Origin: Desulfobacteraceae bacterium
Lineage (GTDB): Bacteria; Desulfobacterota; Desulfobacteria; Desulfobacterales; SKZT01
Direction of reading: 5' to 3'
Assembly (NCBI GenBank): GCA_011389745.1
Contig: JAABTQ010000015.1
Span: forward strand, 1-64,000
Length of the DNA: 64,000 nucleotides
Shown: piece after piece, positions 7,208-15,557 of the stretch
Layout of the letters: every line of letters starts with the position of its first letter
Position numbering within the stretch: position 1 is the stretch's first letter
Position numbers and translations under genes: made by a program
The notes under the pieces: generated by a model
The model's input: only the letters and a program-made list of their open reading frames with translations
The model's database searches: none
What the model was told of the DNA's origin: nothing

Positions 7208-10200
7208 GTGGAAAATAACATACGGGAGAGGCGGGCCCTTTGTGGGATTTGTCCGGCCGGCTGCTGGGTAATCGCAACCCTTGACAATAATGGAAAAATG
7301 GTATCCGTGCGCGCGGATGAAAGCAGTGACTACGGCATCATCTGTAAACTGGGGGAGCATTCCCCGGAGATTGTTTATTCCGAAAATCGCCTCCGGACCC
7401 CTCTGCGACGCACCGGCCCCAAGGGAACCTATGATTTTGAACCGATCTCCTGGGATGTAGCTTTCGAGGAAATCACCGAACGGCTGAATCGGCTTAAGGA
7501 TGAATCGGGCCCTGAATCGACCGCAATTTATACAGGCCGGGGCAGCTTTGAGCCGGCCATGTGCGACATCTTTCAGCCCGCGGGAGTGGCGGTATCCTCG
7601 GCATCGAGCGTGCTCTTTCCGTTCGGCTCTCCCAATACTATGGGCGTAGGGGCTCTGTGTTACGTTTCCTATGCCATGATCGCGCCCCATGTCACTTTAG
7701 GGGGGATGCACATCAACATGTTCTCCGACATTGAAAACGCGGATCTTATCGTGGTATGGGGGGCAAACCCTGCAACCGACAGCCCTCCGCTCGATCTTGT
7801 GCGTATCCGTGAGGCCGTGTCCAAACGCGGGGCAGAGGTGATCGTTATCGACCCGAGAAGAACCCGTACCGCAAAGGAGACCGGGGGCCGGTGGATTCCT
7901 ATTCGCTCCGGTACTGATGGGGCACTCGCGCTTGGTCTTTGCAATGTTTTGATTAAAGAGGAATGGTATGACGAAGCTTTTGTGCGGGACTGGACTCACG
8001 GGTTCGAGGATTTTTCCCGGTATGTGCAGCATTTCCGGCCCGAGGTGGTGGAACGGATCACCGGCGTCCCGGCCGATACGATACGATCCCTTGCAGAAAG
8101 GATTGTGAATGCCCGTGGGGCTGCTCCCATTATGTATACGGGCCTGGAATACAGCGACAGCGGCGTTCAGGCCATCCGGGCCACCATGATCTTGTGGGCC
8201 CTGGCGGGTCAGATGGATGTGCCGGGAGGCCGTTGCTTTACAATGCCCGGCAACGGTTTTCCGGTCAACCGGAATGGACTGATCCCCAATCCGAATATAA
8301 AAAAAGCCCTTGGGCTGGACAACTTTCCGGTCTACAGTAGCTATAGGGGGGAGTCCCATGCCAATGCCCTTCCTGAATCGGTGCTGGAAAAGCGCCCTTA
8401 TCCGATCCGGGGGATGATCGTTTTAGGCGCCTCAATCACCACCTCCTGGCCCCAGCCCGAGATCTGGCGGAAAACCTTGAACGGGCTTGATTTTCTTGCC
8501 TGCATCGATATCAACCTGACCGCGGATTGCGCGTTTGCAGACATTGTTCTTCCGGCTGCGACCTGGTACGAGATTGAATCCTACATGCGATACGGCCCTA
8601 TTTTCCGGATCCGGGAACGGGTGATTCCACCGGTGGGTGACTCCAGGAACGCATTTTTCATTCTAGCAGAACTCGCAGAGCGCCTTGGGTATGGCCATCT
8701 TTATCCCCAGACTGAGGATGCCCTGTTGCGCCACGCGCTGAAAGCTTCCCCCTTTACCCTGGAAGCGGTGCGGGAAGCCGGCGGCACTGTGCAGGTGGAG
8801 ACTGCCATGATGTCCTACCGGAAATGGGAAAAGGGATTGCTTCGCGCAGACGGAGAACCCGGGTTTGAAACCCCTACCGGAAAGATGGAGATCCATTCCA
8901 CCATTTTGGAGGATCACGGATATGATCCCCTGCCTGTCTATACTGAACCGCGGGAGGGGCCCATGGCCAATCCTGAACTGGCAAAAAGCTTTCCCTTGGT
9001 TTTCAATTCCGGATCAAGGGTCACAACCGATTTCAGAAGTCAGCATCACCACATTCCGGGCCTGGTCAAAGAACGGCCGGAACCTACCGTGATGATGAAC
9101 ACAAAAGATGCCCAGGTCCGGAACATCCGGAACGGGGATGCGGTGGTTGTGAAAAGTCCCCGGGGAAAGACGCGGTTGCGGGCTATTGTCACCGATGACA
9201 TCATTTCCGGCACAATTGACGCAAACATGGGCGGCGGAGGTCCTTTGGGACCCGAGGCCTGGCAGCAGTGCAACATCAACGACCTGACCGATCTGCGTTT
9301 TGATCCCATCTCCGGATTTCCCATCTACAAAGCCCTTCTCTGCGATGTGGCACCCGAGCAAAATGGAGGAAACAATCTCAAGATTGATTCCGGAGAGGGC
9401 TCATTCGATATCGAAGTCAGGGAGGAGATGGCTGCAAAAGTTCCTGCTCGGGCCCGGATCTATCTGGACCACAACGCCACCACATCTCTTGATCCCTTGG
9501 TGCAGCAGGAGATGGATGAGCACATGAGAAGTCATTTTGGTAATCCCTCTTCGGCCTATGACGAGGGCAGGCAGAGCAAGGCGGCGATTGACCGGGGACG
9601 GCGGCGGGTGGCAAATCTTCTCGGATGCACTGCAAAACGGATTATTTTCACCAGCGGCGGTAGCGAGGCCAACAACCTGGTTATCAAAGGGGTGGCGTTT
9701 GCCGCAGTCCGGAAGGGAGCGCACATGATCACCAGTGCAATCGAACATCCCTCCGTACTCAACACCTGCAAGTGGTTGGAAGGATTCGGCATTTCCATTA
9801 CCTACCTGCCGGTGGACGGCAAGGGCTGCGTCAACCCGGACCATCTGGAAAAGGCCATTCGAAAGGAGACTGTCCTGATTTCCGTTATGACCGCCAATAA
9901 CGAAACCGGAGTTGTGCAGCCTATCGAGGCCCTTGCCCAAATCGCAAGAAAAAAAGGAGTTCTCTTTCACACGGATGCGGTGCAGGCCGTGGGCAAAGTC
10001 CCCATTGACGTCAAGACCCTGGGGGTCGATTTTCTGAGCTTATCTTCCCATAAATTTCATGGCCCAAAAGGGGTAGGGGCGTTATACATGCACAAAGGAA
10101 CTGAGCTTCCCCCCTTAATCCATGGCGGAAACCAGGAGGGAGGCCGGCGAGCCGGAACCGAAAACAGCATCGGCATCATCGGCTTGGGCAAGGCTGCGGA

Positions 10201-10612
10201 ACTTGCGGAATCCCGGCTTCCGGAGATGGGAACCCGGGTGGCAAGGTTGCGGGACAGACTTGAAAACGGCGTCTGCAGCCGCTTTCCCGAAGCCAGAGTC
10301 AATGGTTGTTTCAGCAATCGGCTGCCCAACACTTTAAACCTATCCCTGCCCAAAATCCGGGGGGAATCCATGGTCCTGGCTCTGGACGCCGAGGGAGTCT
10401 CCCTTTCTGCCGGCTCCGCGTGCCGGTCCGGATCACCTAAACCCTCCCATGCTCTCATGGCCATGGGAATGGATGAGGAGCAGGCCCACTGCGCCCTCCG
10501 GTTTTCCATGGGTATTCACAATACCGAAGAGCAGATCGACCTGGTGCTGGATGCCCTTGACGATGTAGTCCGAAAATCCATGCAGATGGTTCGTTTCGTC
10601 TCCTGCAGGTAA
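7208..10612 (+). CDS. Metallopterin-dependent ergothioneine synthase-like fusion (bis-MGD oxidoreductase + cysteine desulfurase)
   Basis: A 1134-residue, two-module protein. Residues 1 to about 735 are a DMSO-reductase-family molybdopterin oxidoreductase: a 4Fe-4S motif at Cys12, Cys15, Cys19 and Cys46, Cys151 in GALCYVSY at the position of a metal ligand, and late cofactor-binding blocks (VFNSGSRVTTDFRSQHHH, VVVKSPRGKT). Residues about 752-1134 are a NifS-type cysteine desulfurase (YLDHNATT, TSGGSEANN, PLP-binding Lys949 in SSHKFHGPKG, catalytic Cys1072 in SAGSACRSGS). Family knowledge: this fusion is the architecture described, as I recall, for the Caldithrix abyssi ergothioneine synthase, where desulfurase-derived sulfur replaces the imidazole C-H of trimethylhistidine at the metal centre. 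The egtD gene 31 bp downstream makes that substrate. GTG start after AGGGAG. No Tat signal, so cytoplasmic. Confidence 0.85.
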   Translation: MENNIRERRALCGICPAGCWVIATLDNNGKMVSVRADESSDYGIICKLGEHSPEIVYSENRLRTPLRRTGPKGTYDFEPISWDVAFEEITERLNRLKDESGPESTAIYTGRGSFEPAMCDIFQPAGVAVSSASSVLFPFGSPNTMGVGALCYVSYAMIAPHVTLGGMHINMFSDIENADLIVVWGANPATDSPPLDLVRIREAVSKRGAEVIVIDPRRTRTAKETGGRWIPIRSGTDGALALGLCNVLIKEEWYDEAFVRDWTHGFEDFSRYVQHFRPEVVERITGVPADTIRSLAERIVNARGAAPIMYTGLEYSDSGVQAIRATMILWALAGQMDVPGGRCFTMPGNGFPVNRNGLIPNPNIKKALGLDNFPVYSSYRGESHANALPESVLEKRPYPIRGMIVLGASITTSWPQPEIWRKTLNGLDFLACIDINLTADCAFADIVLPAATWYEIESYMRYGPIFRIRERVIPPVGDSRNAFFILAELAERLGYGHLYPQTEDALLRHALKASPFTLEAVREAGGTVQVETAMMSYRKWEKGLLRADGEPGFETPTGKMEIHSTILEDHGYDPLPVYTEPREGPMANPELAKSFPLVFNSGSRVTTDFRSQHHHIPGLVKERPEPTVMMNTKDAQVRNIRNGDAVVVKSPRGKTRLRAIVTDDIISGTIDANMGGGGPLGPEAWQQCNINDLTDLRFDPISGFPIYKALLCDVAPEQNGGNNLKIDSGEGSFDIEVREEMAAKVPARARIYLDHNATTSLDPLVQQEMDEHMRSHFGNPSSAYDEGRQSKAAIDRGRRRVANLLGCTAKRIIFTSGGSEANNLVIKGVAFAAVRKGAHMITSAIEHPSVLNTCKWLEGFGISITYLPVDGKGCVNPDHLEKAIRKETVLISVMTANNETGVVQPIEALAQIARKKGVLFHTDAVQAVGKVPIDVKTLGVDFLSLSSHKFHGPKGVGALYMHKGTELPPLIHGGNQEGGRRAGTENSIGIIGLGKAAELAESRLPEMGTRVARLRDRLENGVCSRFPEARVNGCFSNRLPNTLNLSLPKIRGESMVLALDAEGVSLSAGSACRSGSPKPSHALMAMGMDEEQAHCALRFSMGIHNTEEQIDLVLDALDDVVRKSMQMVRFVSCR

Positions 10613-10643
10613 GTACGGAATAACCGAAACAAAGGAGCTGGAC

Positions 10644-11678
10644 ATGAAAAAGCAAACGAATGTAAATCAGAGCATTTCCTCCCCAGAAAAGGCTTTTCTT
10701 TGCAAAGGGCTGGAGATTTCCAATTATCTGGATCTTGATTTCAAAGCCGAGATGGAACAGGATGTACGGGAGGGGCTTTCCTGCAGCCAGAAACGTCTGC
10801 CGAGCAAATACTTCTACAATTCCGATGGTTCCAAGCTCTTCGACCAGATCAGCTGCCTGGCCGAATACTACCCTACAAGAACTGAACTGGGCATTCTGGA
10901 AAATGCCGCAGAAGAGATCATGACCTTTTTTGAAAGGGGAAGAGGTGATCTGGTGGAGATTGGTAGCGGTTCGGATCTGAAGATCCGGCGTCTGTTCGAT
11001 TCGGTTTCACCCCTCATGCGCCGCCGAATCCGGTATGTCCCCGTCGATATCAGTGAGTCCTGTCTGATAGAGGCCGCGCAAAACCTTCTCGGAGATTATC
11101 CAGGATTGACCATTCACGGGATCGTGGCCGATTTCACCGGAGATCTCCGAGGCTTGGAAAGAAGTCCAAAGCTTGTCACATTTTTCGGCAGCACCATCGG
11201 CAATTTCCCGGATCAGGAAGGCATCGACCTGCTGTGCGGTTTCGCAAAACTCATGAATCCTGAAGACCGGCTGCTGATCGGCCTGGATATGATCAAACCT
11301 GTTCCTGTGATTGAAGCCGCCTATAACGATGCCTGCGGTATCACGGCAGAATTCAATCTCAACATCCTGCGTAACATCAACCAGACCCTCGATGCCGACT
11401 TCAACCTGGATCATTTTACCCACAAGGCCTTTTTCAATCCGGAAAAGGAGCAGATAGAGATGCATTTGCAAGCCATCGAAACAACTAGTGCATATGTTCC
11501 TGCCATCGATATGACGGTGCGACTCGAATGCGACGAGACCATCCATACCGAAGTGAGCCGGAAATACAACCGACAGAACGCCGAAGAAATCATTACTAAG
11601 GCCGGATTTTCGGTTTCCCGCTGGTACACAGACACCCGTGGATGGTTCTCTCTGGTGGAGCTTGAAAAAAATGGATAA
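10644..11678 (+). CDS. egtD: L-histidine N-alpha-methyltransferase EgtD
   Basis: A 344-residue SAM-dependent enzyme that trimethylates histidine to hercynine, the first step of ergothioneine synthesis. Recognisable EgtD blocks are LPSKYFYNSDGSKLFDQI (about 52-70), CLAEYYPTRTELGIL, the SAM-binding LVEIGSGSDLKIRRLF (about 102-117), and TFFGSTIGNFPDQEG. ATG 10644 follows AAAGGAG by 6 bp. It lies 31 bp after the synthase gene and overlaps the next small membrane protein gene, so the three look like one operon. The gene's presence beside a molybdopterin/desulfurase fusion, rather than beside oxygen-dependent egtB, argues for an anaerobic pathway. Confidence 0.92.
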   Translation: MKKQTNVNQSISSPEKAFLCKGLEISNYLDLDFKAEMEQDVREGLSCSQKRLPSKYFYNSDGSKLFDQISCLAEYYPTRTELGILENAAEEIMTFFERGRGDLVEIGSGSDLKIRRLFDSVSPLMRRRIRYVPVDISESCLIEAAQNLLGDYPGLTIHGIVADFTGDLRGLERSPKLVTFFGSTIGNFPDQEGIDLLCGFAKLMNPEDRLLIGLDMIKPVPVIEAAYNDACGITAEFNLNILRNINQTLDADFNLDHFTHKAFFNPEKEQIEMHLQAIETTSAYVPAIDMTVRLECDETIHTEVSRKYNRQNAEEIITKAGFSVSRWYTDTRGWFSLVELEKNG

Positions 11679-12069
11679 AGAAAAAATAATCAGATTCAAT
11701 CATTTTCTGTTTCGAGTGAGCCTGTTCCAGGGGCTTTTTTATATGGTGACGGGCGTCTGGCCTCTTTTGAGCATGGCCTCGTTTCTTGCGGTGACCGGTC
11801 CCAAAACCGATCTGTGGCTGGTTAAAACCGTCGGAACCCTCCTCATAGTTTCCGGAGCCGTATTCACTGTTGCCGCCCTCCGAAAGCACATCACTTTTGA
11901 AGTGGCATTGCTTGCGGTAGGTTATGCACTGGGATTGGCCATTATAGAAGTGGTTTATGTTTTTAATGGACGGATATCTGCCATCTATCTTCTGGATACT
12001 GTGGTGGAGATCGGGTTGATTATTGCCTGGGTATATGGGTGGTGGATCAGGAGCAAGGAGTCGCTCTGA
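11671..12069 (+). CDS. Small four-helix membrane protein, function unknown
   Basis: A 132-residue protein starting at ATG 11671, inside the egtD stop (ATGGATAA), so translation is probably coupled. An upstream ATG at 11638 would overlap egtD by 41 bases and is less likely. Four hydrophobic helices are seen, roughly residues 15-38, 48-70, 78-98 and 104-124 (for example FLFRVSLFQGLFYMVTGVWP and IYLLDTVVEIGLIIAWVYGW). No catalytic motif is visible and I do not recognise the family. Being coupled to ergothioneine genes, it might affect transport or membrane association of the pathway, but nothing in the sequence proves that. Confidence 0.75.
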   Translation: MDKEKIIRFNHFLFRVSLFQGLFYMVTGVWPLLSMASFLAVTGPKTDLWLVKTVGTLLIVSGAVFTVAALRKHITFEVALLAVGYALGLAIIEVVYVFNGRISAIYLLDTVVEIGLIIAWVYGWWIRSKESL

Positions 12070-12081
12070 AATGGAATAGAA

Positions 12082-13347
12082 ATGAAGCTAAAAACAGAAA
12101 AGCAATTATTACGGAAATCAGGTAAGTTTTATCGGCCAAAGATGCGAGCAGTCCGCCGCTCTCGTTTTCCCAGGCGGCGCCGTCGAATGAATCTGCCTGT
12201 GCAAGGGGCTAGATTCAGGCTCAGAGCGTTTCGTCAAGCGAGTCTGCTCGCCGTGGCAATAACAGGTATTTTGTTGATCCTGTTTTCACCGGGAGAGGCG
12301 GACCTTCCACCGGAAAACGCCGCTGATCTCTCGGCCGCTGATCTCTCGAATGAAAACCAAATAGAACCCTCCGGCCAGGAATCGGCCGAAGAGGCAATCG
12401 GGGCCATTCATCAGATTTTACGTGGTTTCTATGCCAACCTGCCCAAAATAATTGTGGCTGCCGGCGTCCTGTTGCTGGCCTGGATTCTGGTCAGACTAAT
12501 TAAAGCTTTGCTCTGGAAGCTCTTGAAACGATGGGAACGTTTCAATGCCGTAACGGCTATTGTCGGATTGACTATCTGGTTCATAGCCATAGGAATCGCA
12601 TTGAGCGTCCTCGCCGGAGATATCAGGGCGTTAGTGGGGTCGCTGGGGCTTGTCGGTCTGGCCCTCTCATGGGCGTTGCAAACTCCGATCGAGAGCTTTA
12701 CAGGCTGGCTGCTCAATTCCTTCAAAGGCTATTATCGGGTGGGAGACCGGATTCTTGTGGGAGAGGTTTTCGGAGATGTCTATCGGATCGATTTTCTCGC
12801 CACCACGGTGTGGGAGATCGGTGATCCCCATCGGCCGGGATTCGTTCTTGCCGAGCAGCCAACCGGACGTCTGGTGACTTTTCCCAACAATGAAGTGCTC
12901 ACGGGTACCGTTTTTAATCTTACCCGCGATTTCCCATATGTATGGGATGAGCTGGCCGTACAAATCGCAAACGAATCGGATTTGCAATATGCGCTAAAAA
13001 TTTTTGAGGACCTGGCTCGTAAATTATTAAAAAGTTACATGGTTGAACCTGCACGCAGCTATGGAGAAATCCTTGGCAAGCAAGGCCTGGAGGACTCGAT
13101 CCCTGAAGAACCGCAGGTCTTCGTTTCCATGTCCGAAAACTGGACGGATCTGAGTATTCGCTATTTGGTAGGCGCACGGGAAAGACGGAAATGGAAGAGC
13201 ACATTGTCTGCCAGAGTGAACGAAGAATTGCGCAACCCTGAACACATAGATCGAATTATCCCGGTATACCATAGGCGGCAGTTGCAGTTGATCGGTCCCG
13301 ACGGCAAACCTGCCAGGGTACCGGGCCGAACCCAGGACCCGGCCTAA
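12082..13347 (+). CDS. Mechanosensitive channel of the MscS family
   Basis: A 421-residue protein. The N-terminus is very basic (RRSRFPRRRRR), followed by a hydrophobic segment near 50-70, an acidic Pro/Ser-rich linker, and two membrane helices (about 116-136 and 150-175). The pore-lining TM3 and start of the beta domain are typical: LVGSLGLVGLALSWALQTPI, then GWLLNSFKGYYRVGDRILVG and FPNNEVLTGTVFNLTRD. Family role: releases solutes on hypo-osmotic shock from the inner membrane. ATG 12082 is 12 bp after the preceding membrane gene but has a weak ribosome site; ATG 12187 (MNLPVQG) is an alternative start that would remove the basic stretch. Probably last gene of the egt transcript. Confidence 0.85.
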   Translation: MKLKTEKQLLRKSGKFYRPKMRAVRRSRFPRRRRRMNLPVQGARFRLRAFRQASLLAVAITGILLILFSPGEADLPPENAADLSAADLSNENQIEPSGQESAEEAIGAIHQILRGFYANLPKIIVAAGVLLLAWILVRLIKALLWKLLKRWERFNAVTAIVGLTIWFIAIGIALSVLAGDIRALVGSLGLVGLALSWALQTPIESFTGWLLNSFKGYYRVGDRILVGEVFGDVYRIDFLATTVWEIGDPHRPGFVLAEQPTGRLVTFPNNEVLTGTVFNLTRDFPYVWDELAVQIANESDLQYALKIFEDLARKLLKSYMVEPARSYGEILGKQGLEDSIPEEPQVFVSMSENWTDLSIRYLVGARERRKWKSTLSARVNEELRNPEHIDRIIPVYHRRQLQLIGPDGKPARVPGRTQDPA

Positions 13348-13531
13348 GACAGGAGCTGTTTTGGACATGTTCGGCTACATAACCGCAATCTTGTCTCCTT
13401 TGCTGCAAAATGGGGAAGCGGAAAAGGGGCTGAAAGTGGAATTGTTACTATTAAATTGACGGGAAGCGTTGCTAATATAAAGGATCTTTATAACTTGACA
13501 GTCTTAGGTTCTCATAAGTAGGGGGTCTGCA

Positions 13532-14434
13532 ATGATTTACGGAGTTTCCATAAAACAGTTTCTGCTTGATCTCAACCAGGAAATCAACAAAGACAACGTC
13601 TTTAATGGTGCTGCTGCGCTTGGCTTCTACCTGACGCTGGCGATTTTCCCCGCAATTATCCTGATGATGACGGTCATCCCCTACCTGCCAATCGACCGGG
13701 TGGACCAAGCAATCATGGACCTGCTTGGACAAGCGCTGCCGGAAGACGCTTATGGTGTGGTTGCCGAGGTGGTGGCCGAAGTCACCCACAACAGGCGGGG
13801 CGGTCTGCTGTCGCTCAGCGTGGTGGCGACGCTGTGGGCGGCATCCACCGGCATGTATGCAATCATGCAGCAGCTCAACATTACTTACAACGTCACAGAG
13901 GGCCGAAACTTTCTGCGTGCCCGTGGGATCGCGCTCATACTAAGTCTGCTCTTCTGCCTTCTGGTACTCGGCGCGTTCTCGCTTATCGTGCTCGGCGGCA
14001 CCATTGAGGATTGGATCGGCACACAGTTCGGCACCAGCGATCTCCTGCTCACATTCTTCGCCGTTTTTCGCTGGGTCGTAATCATCCTCGCTTTGCTGCT
14101 GGGATTCGCGATGATCTATCGCTATGCGCCGAACGTGAAACAGAAGTTCGCGTTCATTTCCCCTGGCAGTGTGACCGGTGCGACTCTGCTCATCATCGCG
14201 TCGCTGGGGTTTGCTATCTACACCAGTAACTTCGCCGACTATGATGCGACCTACGGCAGCATTGGTGCAGTAGTCATTCTGATGCTGTGGCTATACATTG
14301 CCGGGCTGGTTATTCTCATCGGGTCTGAGATCAATTTATTGTTCAATCATTACACTTCGAAAGATAATCAAATAAGCCCGAAGGAAGAAGGGGAACAGCC
14401 CCGAACCAATCCGGCACCACAGTCGAAGCGCTGA
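13532..14434 (+). CDS. YihY/BrkB-family inner-membrane protein
   Basis: A 300-residue membrane protein with about six hydrophobic helices. Signature segments include NGAAALGFYLTLAIFPAIIL, LLSLSVVATLWAASTGMYAI and YGSIGAVVILMLWLYIAGLV followed by GSEINLLFNHY. Older annotations call this family ribonuclease BN, but YihY/BrkB proteins have no demonstrated nuclease role; the function is unsettled. The start ATG 13532 follows a GGGGG stretch with modest ribosome-site quality. The gene looks G+C-richer than those to its right, and may mark the right limit of the accessory region (visual impression). Confidence 0.85.
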   Translation: MIYGVSIKQFLLDLNQEINKDNVFNGAAALGFYLTLAIFPAIILMMTVIPYLPIDRVDQAIMDLLGQALPEDAYGVVAEVVAEVTHNRRGGLLSLSVVATLWAASTGMYAIMQQLNITYNVTEGRNFLRARGIALILSLLFCLLVLGAFSLIVLGGTIEDWIGTQFGTSDLLLTFFAVFRWVVIILALLLGFAMIYRYAPNVKQKFAFISPGSVTGATLLIIASLGFAIYTSNFADYDATYGSIGAVVILMLWLYIAGLVILIGSEINLLFNHYTSKDNQISPKEEGEQPRTNPAPQSKR

Positions 14435-14602
14435 GGTCGTGCCGGAAAATATAACCAAGGGCAACCACCGAATTTGGTGAAATTGTTCCGGGTTGAGCTT
14501 TTTTTGGGGTTAACCACATGTACCTGGAGGGAACAACTTGATTTGTAAAATCATATGGGCTAAGAAACCAGGCAAAAAAAACCCAAAGACCGAGGATAAT
14601 GA

Positions 14603-15325
14603 ATGAAATCAGGAAAAGAATATATTATTTTTGCACTGGATGTTGAGTCCATTAACGATGCCGAATACTTCGTAAAGACGCTTTCCGATCATGTGGCCAT
14701 GTTTAAGGTGGGGCTGGAATTGTTTGTCCGGTCCGGACCTGAAATTATCCGAATAATTCGCGAACAATCCGGAGCAGGTGTTTTTCTGGATTTGAAACTT
14801 CATGACATTCCCGCGACAGTAGGAAGAACCATGAAAGTGATTGCAGATCTTGGGGTAAATTTGACCACGATTCACTGTGGGGAATCCGGGCAAATGTTAA
14901 AGGCGGCCGTATCGGCAGGTTCAGGCAAAGTCGGAGTACTTGGGGTGACGGTGTTAACCAGTGTTTCTGAAAATGATATTTTAAATTCCGGCTTCAAAAA
15001 CAAATACGTTCAAGACATTCATAAATTGGTGATAAAAAGGGCTGGCATGGCCCAAAACGCAGGTTGTACGGGAGTAGTCTGCTCGGGCCTGGAAGTGGCG
15101 GAAATCAAGAATAGATTCGGCAAACGTTTTCTGGCGGTCACTCCGGGAATTCGTCCTTTGTGGGCATGTGATCAAAAAGATGATCAGAAAAGAGTGGTGA
15201 CACCGTCCATGGCCGTTGAAAACGGGGTGGATTTTCTGGTGATCGGAAGACCGATCCGGGATGCGGCCAATCCGGCCGACGCAGCGATAAAGATAGCGGA
15301 AGAAATCGATAATTCCATGAAGTGA
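14603..15325 (+). CDS. pyrF: Orotidine 5'-phosphate decarboxylase
   Basis: A 240-residue enzyme of pyrimidine synthesis, converting OMP to UMP. The catalytic block FLDLKLHDIP (Asp63, Lys65, Asp68) is intact, as are FALDV (phosphate/ribose binding start), MFKVGLELF, TIHCGE and the late GVDFLVIGRPI. Length is normal for the class with the DLKLHDIP signature. ATG 14603 follows GAGGAT. It appears monocistronic: upstream is the brkB-like gene with a 168-bp gap, downstream is a repeat-bearing gap and a convergent glmM. Confidence 0.95.
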   Translation: MKSGKEYIIFALDVESINDAEYFVKTLSDHVAMFKVGLELFVRSGPEIIRIIREQSGAGVFLDLKLHDIPATVGRTMKVIADLGVNLTTIHCGESGQMLKAAVSAGSGKVGVLGVTVLTSVSENDILNSGFKNKYVQDIHKLVIKRAGMAQNAGCTGVVCSGLEVAEIKNRFGKRFLAVTPGIRPLWACDQKDDQKRVVTPSMAVENGVDFLVIGRPIRDAANPADAAIKIAEEIDNSMK

Positions 15326-15344
15326 CAAATGATTGACTAATAAC

Positions 15345-15550
15345 TGATAGACGGTATTGTTGACCTCCTCAGAATGACAGCAACGTGGCAAAAGATAGAC
15401 CGTGCCTGTGAAAACGAAAGATTCTTCGTCGGCCACTAATTGTGTGCTAAGCAACAAATTGCGGCATTGGCCTCCTCAGAATGACGCCCTGTTACTACTT
15501 TGTCCTTACCTTGATGTTTCTGGATTCCGGCTTTCGGCGAAATGACGGTG
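15345..15550. repeat. Interspersed-repeat-like sequence with internal direct repeats
   Basis: Between the convergent pyrF and glmM genes, CCTCCTCAGAATGAC occurs twice (about 15364-15378 and 15471-15485), followed by TTCTGGATTCCGGCTTTC and a GAAATGACGG. These are typical pieces of widespread 'GTCATTCTGAGGAGG / GGAATCCAG' intergenic repeats. The part CTGTGAAAACGAAAGATTCT (about 15405) resembles a stretch at 47100 in another convergent gap. No coding frame is supported. Confidence 0.6.
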
Positions 15551-15557
15551 GAAATCT

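Noticed and set aside
7208-9440. N-terminal module as a formate dehydrogenase or polysulfide reductase
   Set aside because: There is no Tat signal, no Fe-S or membrane partner gene next to it, and it is fused to a cysteine desulfurase with egtD downstream, which points to ergothioneine synthesis.
12082-12186. Very basic N-terminus of the MscS protein as a separate small gene
   Set aside because: It is in frame with the channel with no stop between, so it is either an extension or an upstream misread of the start; no independent signal supports a gene.
13532-14434. Ribonuclease BN
   Set aside because: The name is a historical misassignment for the YihY/BrkB membrane family; the sequence shows a membrane protein without nuclease motifs.
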